From a virus: 27,401 nt of DNA. A model generated the notes under the pieces. It saw only the letters and a list, made by a program, of their open reading frames with translations, did no database searches and was not told the DNA's origin. The translations under genes were made by a program, and so were the position numbers. The DNA lies in IMG/VR virus record IMGVR_UViG_3300025073_000149, positions 1 through 27,401 of that record; one strand, given 5' to 3'. Positions within the stretch are counted from its first letter, which is position 1; each line of letters starts with the position of its first letter. Shown one piece after another: positions 6,421 through 12,450 of this stretch.

Positions 6421-6633
6421 TTATTTTAAATTTTTAGCCTCATCTAAATAAAACTTTAAACATATCGCAGGCTGATTTTCAATCTTAAAAAATTTATAAT
6501 CTTGGCATAATTCATAATCTGATTTTTTTTCATTTGTTTTTTGTTTATCACCAAAAAACATGATTACAGAAACTAAAATCCCAATAACGGCAATAGCAAT
6601 CAGCAATTCTATTAAAGTAAATCCTTTTTTCAT
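6421..6633 (-). CDS. Type IV pilin-like protein
   Basis: A 70-residue protein beginning MKKGFTLIELLIAIAVIG: a textbook class III prepilin signal with the basic leader, Gly at the cleavage site, Phe+1 and Glu+5, followed by a continuous hydrophobic helix to about residue 27. The mature part is only about 66 residues and has two Cys (near 43 and 58) that could form a disulfide, as in minor pilins. Prepilin peptidase of the host would cut after Gly4. It is shorter than normal pilins. In a phage it might enter or block the host pilus; this is an inference from context. Confidence 0.85.
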   Translation of the reverse strand: MKKGFTLIELLIAIAVIGILVSVIMFFGDKQKTNEKKSDYELCQDYKFFKIENQPAICLKFYLDEAKNLK

Positions 6634-6637
6634 TTTT

Positions 6638-7426
6638 TTAATTTAATTTATTGGCAGTTTTTAAAACAGCCTTTCTCCAACTGCCCTGTGATGCAAAATA
6701 ATTATAAATATTTCTTGACTCACTAACTGTCATTAACCTCTTACCAATTAATTTTTTGCCAGACTTTAACGCCCTAACTCCCAATTGAATGAAATATTCC
6801 TTAGAATATTTTGGATTACGACTAGAAACTACTGGTGTCCAACCTTGTTCTTTAATAAACTTCAGATATCCGGCATAGCGAGTATGCATTAAGGAAGCCA
6901 TACTTGCTCCATATTCATCAATAACTTCTGTTAGGGCCGGGGTTTTACCTAATTTATTTTTTAAAGCGGTTATTTTATCCACCACCTGAAGATTACATAA
7001 CCCATATCTATTTTGCGCTTCAACCGCCTTGGGCTTTCCCCTCCGATTAGCCGAACATAAATTTCCCTTCTTAAATTTCATTCTATGTTTAATATTTCTT
7101 TTTCTCATATCTAACATAACCTTGGACTGAAGTTTTCGGATCCGCATTGATTTCAAAGCGGTACTTCTAAGCAATCCAAATCTTTCGCAATACTCCAGTG
7201 AAGTTAAATTATGTTTGGCGAAAATATGAGTAGTCAACAATTCATACCAGTCACCACACACATGACATTGCAATTGCCCTGTTTTTGAATCTTCTGCTAA
7301 AACTCCCGTAAATCCAAAACCACCTTTTACCTTCTCAAAAGGAGGTATCCACTTATTTATGTTTATGGTTCCAGATGGACTATTATATTTAATAGTCTTT
7401 AATTTTGTCGTAGGATATTGAGGCAT
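6638..7426 (-). CDS. MucR-like zinc-finger protein with endonuclease-associated repeats
   Basis: A 262-residue protein. LQCHVCGDWYELLTTHIFAKH (Cys54, Cys57, His67, His72) followed by NLTSLEYCERFGL is the ROS/MucR-type zinc finger. The C-terminal half has two repeats in which a Lys/Gly-rich start is followed by a helix and an aromatic end (LGKTPALTEVIDEYG..YLKFIKEQGW; LIGKRLMTVSESRNIYNYF..WRKAVLKTA), resembling the repeats that accompany homing endonucleases. No nuclease core is seen. It may bind DNA as a regulator or be a nuclease-derived protein. The start follows a TTTAATTTAA-type leader. Confidence 0.75.
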   Translation of the reverse strand: MPQYPTTKLKTIKYNSPSGTININKWIPPFEKVKGGFGFTGVLAEDSKTGQLQCHVCGDWYELLTTHIFAKHNLTSLEYCERFGLLRSTALKSMRIRKLQSKVMLDMRKRNIKHRMKFKKGNLCSANRRGKPKAVEAQNRYGLCNLQVVDKITALKNKLGKTPALTEVIDEYGASMASLMHTRYAGYLKFIKEQGWTPVVSSRNPKYSKEYFIQLGVRALKSGKKLIGKRLMTVSESRNIYNYFASQGSWRKAVLKTANKLN

Positions 7427-7456
7427 ATTATTTAATTTAATTTAATTTATATTTTC

Positions 7457-7669
7457 TTATTTTTTGACTTTTAATTTATCAAGAGCGATGACCTTAATTT
7501 GTCTGATGCGCTCTCTGGTGACTTTATATTTTTCGGCTATTTCAACCAAGGTATGGCGGACCTTTTTATCGATGCCGTAGAATCGTTTTATGACGTCAGC
7601 CTCCCTTTCGGTCAAAAGCGTTTTTAATTTATTGTACGCTTTTTCAACCTCTTCTGCTCTTACTTTCAT
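7457..7669 (-). CDS. Stand-alone sigma-70 region 4 protein
   Basis: A 70-residue protein that is essentially one sigma region 4: LTEREADVIKRFYGIDKK, then HTLVEIAEKYKVTRERIRQIKVIALDKLK, the helix-turn-helix that reads the -35 box and contacts the RNA polymerase beta flap. Regions 1 to 3 are absent. Such a fragment could redirect or inhibit host RNA polymerase, or work with a second subunit. It is the first protein gene after the promoter at 8031-8059 and the structured RNA at 7685-8013. Confidence 0.85.
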   Translation of the reverse strand: MKVRAEEVEKAYNKLKTLLTEREADVIKRFYGIDKKVRHTLVEIAEKYKVTRERIRQIKVIALDKLKVKK

Positions 7670-7684
7670 ATATTTTGGTTAATT

Positions 7685-8013
7685 ATTATGTTCCTTAGTA
7701 GAAACAAGGAGAAGAAACCCATTGAGATACCGCCTTTCTAAGTTGCATGGTTCAAAGTTTCCTCCAAACCCTCTGGCAAAGTCTAGCAAACACCCCAATT
7801 TATTTCCTAAGATATGTGACCTCTGCACTAATAATGAACATAATCATTTTTCAATTGATTTGAGTCAATTATGGTCACGCAACTTCTTCACCCATGTCAG
7901 CGATTGCCTCTCATGGTCCTAATCACCCTCTCGGGTTCTCGATAAAGAAGAATACATTTACCGTGCGTAGCAGTATAATTCTGTCACTCCCTGTCTCTTT
8001 TAAGGAACATAAT
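7685..8013 (-). ncRNA. Promoter-driven structured RNA (~330 nt)
   Basis: A gene-free stretch enclosed by a 13-bp inverted repeat (7685-7697 with 8001-8013), starting just after a strong minus-strand promoter. Inside, on the minus strand: CAG..CTG within GTG..CAC, an ACCC-GAGA-GGGT GNRA hairpin, CCATG..CATGG, GTGACC..GGTCAC enclosing a perfect AATTGA-CTCAAA-TCAATT hairpin, and GGAGGAAAC..GTTTCTTCTCC. The last pairing arm is about 30 bases before the sigma-like gene. It could be a stand-alone RNA or a long regulatory leader. I considered RNase P because of ACAGAA, GGTAAA and GAGGAAA strings, but the order is wrong. Confidence 0.55.
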
Positions 8014-8030
8014 TTTCTAGTTATATAACC

Positions 8031-8059
8031 AAGATATACCCATTCTTACTTTTTGTCAA
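8031..8059 (-). promoter_or_regulatory. Sigma-70-type promoter for structured RNA and sigma-like gene
   Basis: On the minus strand: TTGACA (8059-8054) followed by AAAAGTAAGAATGGG and TATATCTT, with a 15- to 17-base spacer depending on the -10 chosen. It lies just past the RtcB stop codon and nearly repeats the promoter at 10365-10393. Confidence 0.65.
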
Positions 8060-8065
8060 GGGGCA

Positions 8066-9241
8066 CTAGCCCTTTACCACGGCCAGTGGACTTAATTCTA
8101 CTAATATTTCGACCAAATCTTCTTGATTTTTCATAACTTCTTGGACGTCTTTGTATGCACCCGGAGCCTCATCCAAATCATGTTTGCCTCTAATTCCATG
8201 AAGAATCCCTTGATCATCTAACTTTTTAATTTCTTCTTCGAGATTGAGCCGTCTTTCAGCATCTTTCCTTCCCATCTTTCTTCCAGCTCCATGAGAGCAT
8301 GATTTAAAACTTTCAATATTTCCTTTTCCTTTTACGATATACGATTTCGTACCCTGACTGCCCGGCACTATTCCAATGGTATTTTCATCTGCCAAAGTTG
8401 CTCCTTTTCTATGGACCATTACATTCTGACCCATATGGTTTTCAAGTCTAGCGTAGTTGTGGGCGATATTAATTATTGGGTCAAAATATTGAATATCGGT
8501 ATGAAGTGAAAAAATATTTAATATTCGTTCCATCATTAACTTTCTATTGGACAAAGCAAACTCCACGCAATAATTCATCTCTCGAATATATGATTGTCCC
8601 TCCTCCGAATCTATCGGTAAAAAAGCCAAATCCCACTCTCCGGGAATTCTTGAAAACCATTTTGCGTTTAATTCTTTAGCTATTTTATTGTAATGATCGG
8701 CCACTTGTTTACCTAAATTTCTTGACCCAGAATGAATCATGATCCAGATATGTCCATCAGAACCTTTTTGGATTTCGATAAAATGATTGCCTCCACCGAG
8801 AGTACCTATTTGCTTTAATGCAGAAGTATATTGTTCTGAGCAAATGGGATATTCTTTTAATTTCATTCCATAATCAGTTTCAGGAGATATTAATAATTCA
8901 TTTTGAGCCTCCTTGTGATGACCAAACCCAACCGGAATTTGTTTCCTAATTTCTCCCAATATTTTTTTAAGCGCTTCTTTATCAATGTCTGTCAAGGATG
9001 TTTTTACAGCACACATTCCACAGCCGATGTCCACGCCCACAATATTTGGGACTATAATACCCCTAGTCGCAACCACAGCACCTATCGGGGAGCCATAGCC
9101 AACATGGCTATCTGGCATAATTGCAATATGGTTAAACACAGATGGTAAGTTAGCAAGATGTTTTGCTTGTTCCACTGCTCCGTCTTCAATATCTTTTAAC
9201 CACATTTTTATGGGTATTTTTTCAGTTGTTATTATTTTCAT
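8066..9241 (-). CDS. rtcB: RNA-splicing ligase RtcB
   Basis: A 391-residue GTP- and Mn-dependent ligase that joins RNA 3'-phosphate or 2',3'-cyclic phosphate ends to 5'-OH ends. Metal and active-site motifs are complete: PDSHVGYG (43-50), GVDIGCGM with Asp71 and Cys74, GGGNHFIE (149-156), IHSGSRN with His170, IAHNYA with His261, and CSHGAGR (315-321) whose His is the residue guanylylated in the family. I place the start at 9241 because it overlaps the upstream TGA (ATGA) and follows AAATATATG. No archease partner is seen. It closes a five-gene operon. Its likely substrates here include the ends made by the hammerhead at 4947-5015 or cleaved tRNAs. Confidence 0.96.
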   Translation of the reverse strand: MKIITTEKIPIKMWLKDIEDGAVEQAKHLANLPSVFNHIAIMPDSHVGYGSPIGAVVATRGIIVPNIVGVDIGCGMCAVKTSLTDIDKEALKKILGEIRKQIPVGFGHHKEAQNELLISPETDYGMKLKEYPICSEQYTSALKQIGTLGGGNHFIEIQKGSDGHIWIMIHSGSRNLGKQVADHYNKIAKELNAKWFSRIPGEWDLAFLPIDSEEGQSYIREMNYCVEFALSNRKLMMERILNIFSLHTDIQYFDPIINIAHNYARLENHMGQNVMVHRKGATLADENTIGIVPGSQGTKSYIVKGKGNIESFKSCSHGAGRKMGRKDAERRLNLEEEIKKLDDQGILHGIRGKHDLDEAPGAYKDVQEVMKNQEDLVEILVELSPLAVVKG

Positions 9242-9510
9242 ATATTTAAATATTCTTTTAAAAATATCTTCCACTTTTCGTCATCATGCATGGCTAATTT
9301 TTCTATTTCCTTCTCAGTATATTCAATTGCCTCCCAAGTTGTGTCTTCAAAACCATAACAAGAACAATGGCTACCTTCTAAAACGATAAAACTATCTAAT
9401 TTTTCTATTACATATACCCTGCTCATTTCATAATCCCTTGATGATGTATGGGTAAAAATTATATCCTCTGTTTTTACCGTATTAAGATCGAACTTTGCTA
9501 TTTTTTTCAT
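9238..9510 (-). CDS. Conserved phage-type hypothetical protein, 90 aa
   Basis: It contains YVIEKLDSFIVLEGSHCSCY and GFEDTTWEAIEYTEKE, a sequence type I recognise as a recurrent small protein of large phages without known function. The Cys-Ser-Cys and nearby His suggest metal binding. It is coupled by ATGA overlap to rtcB, so it may be made in equal amounts with it. Confidence 0.75.
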   Translation of the reverse strand: MKKIAKFDLNTVKTEDIIFTHTSSRDYEMSRVYVIEKLDSFIVLEGSHCSCYGFEDTTWEAIEYTEKEIEKLAMHDDEKWKIFLKEYLNI

Positions 9511-9518
9511 ATATTTTA

Positions 9519-9824
9519 TTAAAATAAAGTTAATTGTAATTCTGATTTTTTCTTTTTTTCCGGAGTAATTATTTCTCCCTTAGATTTTAGTTCTACATTC
9601 ACAAAATTTCCGTACAAAATCATGGGGTTATTTTTAAACTTAAATTCTTTCTTCATCATCTTTCCAGTCGCTTTCCAGTCATTAGGGTCAACCAACACTC
9701 GCCCGGCCGGAATGGTAATGTCAAGCATGGCCTTAGTTCTAATGGCTTTTTCCACTAATGAACCTCTTAGATAGACGTAGGATCCGTAGAGGGGTTTTCT
9801 AATGTTGAATGTTATGGTTTTCAT
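9519..9824 (-). CDS. Hypothetical protein, 101 aa
   Basis: A mostly beta-rich protein (MKTITFNIRKPLYGSYVYLR; IPAGRVLVDPNDW) ending in a charged EKKKKSELQLTLF tail. The C-terminal QLTLF resembles the QLxLF clamp-binding peptide, by which proteins attach to the replication sliding clamp, but this is a short motif and only suggestive. It is coupled by ATGA overlap to the upstream gene. Confidence 0.65.
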   Translation of the reverse strand: MKTITFNIRKPLYGSYVYLRGSLVEKAIRTKAMLDITIPAGRVLVDPNDWKATGKMMKKEFKFKNNPMILYGNFVNVELKSKGEIITPEKKKKSELQLTLF

Positions 9825-10000
9825 TTAGACAAATTCTTTAATAATTTTTCATTATGTCTTTTTAACGCTATCCGAAACATCTTTGCCAGCCATAGGCATT
9901 TATCCTTAGTATTTGTAGTATAATCGAGTATAAATGATTGATGGTCTTGTTTTATCACCACCCTATATTCTCTTCCAAATTTTTTAACAGATATTATCAT
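9821..10000 (-). CDS. Hypothetical protein, 59 aa
   Basis: The frame begins MIISVKKFGREYRVVIKQD and shows a beta-hairpin-like start, a Trp/Leu helix (CLWLAKMFRIALKRHNEKLL) and a basic end. ATGA overlaps join it to genes on both sides, which supports it as a real operon member. No family recognised. Confidence 0.65.
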   Translation of the reverse strand: MIISVKKFGREYRVVIKQDHQSFILDYTTNTKDKCLWLAKMFRIALKRHNEKLLKNLSK

Positions 10001-10155
10001 ATTATTTTTCTAATTTTCTTAATCTTCTTTTCTATACGCTTAATCTTGCATCTATTATAAATCAAATCCAAAACAAGCAAACATCTTTCGGGGAGAATCT
10101 CCTTTAGTATATGGCGCTGGTAGGCGGTATATTGTTTTTTGAATATATTTGACAT
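9997..10155 (-). CDS. Small basic protein, 52 aa, first gene of the rtcB operon
   Basis: It starts MSNIFKKQYTAYQRHILKEI and ends with an extremely basic helix (KIKRIEKKIKKIRKII), suggesting RNA or DNA contact. I place the start at 10155, after ATTTATATAAAATG; an upstream in-frame ATG at 10212 would run through the base-paired leader at 10185-10356. Function unknown. Confidence 0.6.
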   Translation of the reverse strand: MSNIFKKQYTAYQRHILKEILPERCLLVLDLIYNRCKIKRIEKKIKKIRKII

Positions 10156-10184
10156 TTTATATAAATTATTAATATTCTCATGAG

Positions 10185-10356
10185 GAGATGGGGATAGGGA
10201 TTTGACCGCCAAGCTATTTTATGAGGTTGCATCTCAGACGGTATAATCAGTCACCCTACAGTGGCACTTTTATGTGACGCATTTTACTTTGATAGGTCAC
10301 GACCATCTTTAGCAAAGCATTAAGATTTGTTTACCTTTTTTCAATTACCCCATCTC
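10185..10356 (-). ncRNA. Structured 5' leader RNA of the rtcB operon
   Basis: Between the promoter at 10365-10393 and the first gene lies a segment closed by a perfect 9-bp pair (10348-10356 with 10185-10193, GAGATGGGG/CCCCATCTC on the minus strand). Inside are a GGTCGTGACC palindrome, GTCAC..GTGAC with AGTGCCACT in it, and TGAG..CTCA. It may be a regulatory leader or small RNA. No known riboswitch consensus recognised, and the 6S-like closed outline is not backed by sequence. Confidence 0.45.
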
Positions 10357-10364
10357 TATAAATA

Positions 10365-10393
10365 AATATATACCCTTATTTACTTTTTGTCAA
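10365..10393 (-). promoter_or_regulatory. Sigma-70-type promoter of the rtcB operon
   Basis: On the minus strand: TTGACA (10393-10388), exactly 17 bases, TATATT (10370-10365). The spacer AAAAGTAAATAAGGGTA is nearly the same as that at 8037-8053, so the two promoters are probably co-regulated. It points away from the plus-strand replication region. Confidence 0.78.
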
Positions 10394-10404
10394 GTGGCAA
10401 TCTT

Positions 10405-10438
10405 TTGACTTAATTTTTTAAAGGGACTAAGCTATAAT
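10405..10438 (+). promoter_or_regulatory. Possible promoter for the 10469 gene
   Basis: TATAAT at 10433-10438 is a perfect -10 box, but the nearest -35-like TTGACT (10405-10410) is 22 bases away instead of 17. Either a weak promoter or one relying on an activator. It lies in the divergent intergenic region, back-to-back with the rtcB operon promoter. Confidence 0.35.
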
Positions 10439-10468
10439 AAGGATATTAAATTATATTAAAAAAAATAT

Positions 10469-10780
10469 ATGGCAAAAGAAGAAAAACCAGAAGAAAGAGT
10501 ATTTTCCACCAGAGACCTTTATTTGGCAGCCACACTTGTAACTTTAAAATTCCCCATGATAGGCCTGGATTTCCAACTAGAGGGAATTAAGCCCAAGGGG
10601 ATAGGCTATTTCAAGTTTGCGGATACTGTAGAGCTCCACAATGCCCGTAGCCAATACAATCAGGGCATGATAATGGTAGAACCCCGAACATATATAAACA
10701 ATCTGCAATCGCTTAAGGCGGAAGTGGTCAATATACAAAACAATCCAATGAGTGATTTTAATCAAAGCACTAAAAATTAG
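10469..10780 (+). CDS. DUF5659-like protein, 103 aa
   Basis: It has FSTRDLYLAATLVTLKFPM, a beta strand with GIGYFKF, and a C-terminal helix around PRTYINNLQSLKAEV. The FSTrDLyLAA start and layout resemble the small DUF5659 family seen in phages and bacteria, role unknown. The start follows AAAAAAAATATATG. The similarity is from memory of the pattern only. Confidence 0.65.
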   Translation: MAKEEKPEERVFSTRDLYLAATLVTLKFPMIGLDFQLEGIKPKGIGYFKFADTVELHNARSQYNQGMIMVEPRTYINNLQSLKAEVVNIQNNPMSDFNQSTKN

Positions 10781-10839
10781 CTTATTTAAGCCAATTCCGG
10801 TAATTCCAGAATTAGTTCCAATGCTTGATATTTTAACCC

Positions 10840-10868
10840 TTGACAAAATACAAATATCACCCTATATT
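10840..10868 (+). promoter_or_regulatory. Promoter of tRNA-His
   Basis: TTGACA (10840-10845), 17-base spacer, TATATT (10863-10868). The tRNA begins 10 bases after the -10 box, so the transcript would start close to the mature 5' end. Confidence 0.78.
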
Positions 10869-10877
10869 TAATGATAT

Positions 10878-10950
10878 GGTGTTGGTAGCTCAGTGGTAGA
10901 GCGTCTGGTTGTGGACCAGACGGTCGTGAGTTTAATTCTCACCCATCACC
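10878..10950 (+). tRNA. tRNA-His (GTG)
   Basis: All arms are present: D stem GCTC/GAGC, anticodon stem TCTGG/CCAGA with loop TTGTGGA (anticodon GTG), T arm GTGAG-TTTAATT-CTCAC. The extra 5' G (10878) pairs with C73, the identity mark of tRNA-His. The acceptor stem GTGTTGG/CCATCAC has one T-T mismatch. The full CCA is not encoded. The mismatch may mean a divergent phage tRNA. Confidence 0.9.
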
Positions 10951-10955
10951 CAATG

Positions 10956-11080
10956 TAAAGGTAAGATGACGATCTATCTTACAGAAGCCCATAGTCTGAA
11001 AGCCTGACTAGCTTCAATGGCAATAGTTTTATAATTATTTAACCAATAAATTAGTCTATTTTTTCGGCAGGTTTCGCCGT
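10956..11080 (+). other. Hairpins downstream of tRNA-His
   Basis: Two hairpins follow the tRNA: GTAAGAT..ATCTTAC (about 10960-10981), then GAAGC-CCA-TAGTC..GACTA-GCTTC (about 10984-11015). After the second comes CTTCAATGGCAAT, which resembles CTTCAATGCCAAT in the tail behind tRNA-Thr (15971-15983). They may be processing signals or parts of a small RNA. There is no clear U-tract terminator. Confidence 0.35.
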
Positions 11081-11104
11081 ACCATGCAAAAAACGGCTAA
11101 AATC

Positions 11105-11239
11105 ATGAATTTCAAAAGAAGAAAAATTAAAGAAAAGAAGAAGGGTAACATTAGAATATTTCTTAATTCTTGGAGTAGGAGGGCCCATAGAAGTGTTAAA
11201 TTATATTGGCTAAAAATGAAGGAACATAAAAACGGCTAA
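11105..11239 (+). CDS. Small very basic protein, 44 aa
   Basis: The frame starts MNFKRRKIKEKKKGNIRIFL and continues with SWSRRAHRSVKLYWL; an in-frame ATG at 11084 would add 7 residues. About a third of residues are Lys or Arg, so nucleic-acid binding is plausible. No family recognised. Confidence 0.45.
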   Translation: MNFKRRKIKEKKKGNIRIFLNSWSRRAHRSVKLYWLKMKEHKNG

Positions 11240-11259
11240 ACTTACACATATTTCAACCC

Positions 11260-11288
11260 TTGACAAAAGGTGAAAAAGACTATATATT
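11260..11288 (+). promoter_or_regulatory. Promoter of the replication operon
   Basis: TTGACA (11260-11265), 17-base spacer beginning AAAGGTGAA, TATATT (11283-11288). It lies about 150 bases before the initiator gene, leaving room for the attenuator-like hairpin at 11356-11410. Confidence 0.75.
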
Positions 11289-11304
11289 TAAAACGCTTTT
11301 AAAA

Positions 11305-11424
11305 ATGAAAAATAATATGATCCAAACTACGAATAATAAAAAATTGTTGGCAACAAAAGTTAGAGGGTTTTTGGGCTGTCGTAGGCCTGGGTCATCCTCT
11401 AACTTTTTTTGTTTGGAATTATAA
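11305..11424 (+). CDS. Possible leader peptide, 39 aa
   Basis: An open frame starting MKNNMIQTTNNKKLLATKVR reads through the terminator hairpin (..GFLGCRRPGSSSNFF..) and stops 11 bases before the initiator gene. Ribosomes on it could hold the hairpin open, as in attenuation. The codons in the hairpin do not form an obvious run of one amino acid. It may be non-coding. Confidence 0.3.
   Translation: MKNNMIQTTNNKKLLATKVRGFLGCRRPGSSSNFFCLEL
11356..11410 (+). terminator. Terminator/attenuator before the initiator gene
   Basis: An 11-bp perfect stem AAAGTTAGAGG (11356-11366) with CCTCTAACTTT (11396-11406), directly followed by more T (seven in all). The 29-base loop contains GGGCTGTCGTAGGCCTGGG, able to fold further. 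Its place between promoter and first gene points to control of replication gene expression by premature termination. Confidence 0.7.
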
Positions 11425-11435
11425 TTTAAACTATT

Positions 11436-12446
11436 ATGAAAGGATTTTTCATCGAAGTATCCAATAATCTACTCGATCCACAGCACTGCAAGCAACTCGG
11501 AGAGGCTGTTTGGTTATTCATGTGGCTAATCGATAAAATAACAGTCATTACCGCCCAGGAAAAAGGCAAAGTTCTTGGTAATAAACCAATAAGATACGAA
11601 GATATTAAGACTGATTTGGGCATTTCTAGGTCAACTTATGGCCGATGGATGGATGTGTTGGAGGATAATGGCTATATAACCACCTTGCGCACTCCTTATG
11701 GAAAGTGTATTGTTGTATTAAAAGCAAAGAAGCGTTTTAATAAAAGTGTTCCTATAGATGATTCAAAAATGACACATCTAATTACAAGTGTCAAAAATGA
11801 AACATCTGGATGTGTCAAGAATGACGCATCAGTGTCCATAAATGACACATCTCACACCCAGAAACGACACATCTCACACCCAGATATGACACATGTAATT
11901 AAGACAATAGCAGTAGACAATACAGAAGACAATAGCAAAAAGATACTTGCGCCTTCGGCGCAAAACGATTTAAATGGTGATAAAAATTTACCAATTAGCT
12001 TTCAAGAAAAAGTAAGTAAATATGAAACTGGAGAAAAGAAAATTACCTACGATATGGTGAATGAAGCTATTGCCTCCTTTCTTCCACTCTTTCCATCAAA
12101 ATTTGTTGGAAAGCAAAAACCATTTGCCATTCCTACCACTAGAGACATAATAAAAATGACCCTACTTGTTTATACTATGGGGGAATTAAAGGAGTTGATA
12201 AATAAATATTTGGAAAAAAGGGAGGAAAAGTTTATACCCCAGGCATCAAATATTTTTGCTTTTTGTTCTAAAGTAGATGCAATAGAGACATATTTGAATA
12301 AAAATAATGGCCTCTGGGCTCAACGGTCAATAAGTACTCCGGAACAACGAGCTGATAGTGATGAATTAATAAAAAAAAGGATAGAGGTTGATAGAGAACA
12401 ACAGCGAAAAGACAAAGAGGAGTGGGAAAGGACTCATTCAAAATAA
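11436..12446 (+). CDS. Replication initiator with internal origin (lambda O-like organisation)
   Basis: A 336-residue protein. Residues 50-100 form a winged helix (YEDIKTDLGISRSTYGRWMDVLEDNGYI, then a TPYGKCIVVLK wing), as in phage and plasmid initiators that bind origin repeats. Residues 110-156 are low-complexity (T, S, H, N rich) because the DNA there is made of iterons. A helical C-terminal domain (about 215-300) could bind the loader or helicase. A DnaC-like gene follows at once. This gene order with the origin inside the initiator gene is that of lambda O/P. No close homologue is recognised by sequence, so the role rests on layout and the winged helix. Confidence 0.72.
   Translation: MKGFFIEVSNNLLDPQHCKQLGEAVWLFMWLIDKITVITAQEKGKVLGNKPIRYEDIKTDLGISRSTYGRWMDVLEDNGYITTLRTPYGKCIVVLKAKKRFNKSVPIDDSKMTHLITSVKNETSGCVKNDASVSINDTSHTQKRHISHPDMTHVIKTIAVDNTEDNSKKILAPSAQNDLNGDKNLPISFQEKVSKYETGEKKITYDMVNEAIASFLPLFPSKFVGKQKPFAIPTTRDIIKMTLLVYTMGELKELINKYLEKREEKFIPQASNIFAFCSKVDAIETYLNKNNGLWAQRSISTPEQRADSDELIKKRIEVDREQQRKDKEEWERTHSK
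11766..11900. repeat. Iteron cluster, likely replication origin
   Basis: About nine copies of TGACACATCT or its inverse lie in 135 bases inside the initiator gene. The clearest are two adjacent 22-base units (11840-11861, 11862-11883) sharing CGACACATCTCACACCCAG or TGACACATCTCACACCCAG. Others are near 11769, 11797, 11820 and 11884, with inverted ones near 11784, 11808 and 11831. A TTGCGCC-TTC-GGCGCAA hairpin and an A-rich stretch follow (from 11949), which could be the unwinding side. Confidence 0.75.
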
Positions 12447-12450
12447 ATAT

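Noticed and set aside
7685-8013. RNase P RNA
   Set aside because: Strings like ACAGAA, CACGGTAAA, CGAGAACCC and GGAGGAAAC recall conserved blocks, but they occur in the wrong order (only a permuted molecule would fit), the P4 helix cannot be formed, and the AGATGAATG-type block is missing.
10185-10356. 6S RNA
   Set aside because: The length and closed outline are similar, but no central open bubble with promoter-like sequence is evident.
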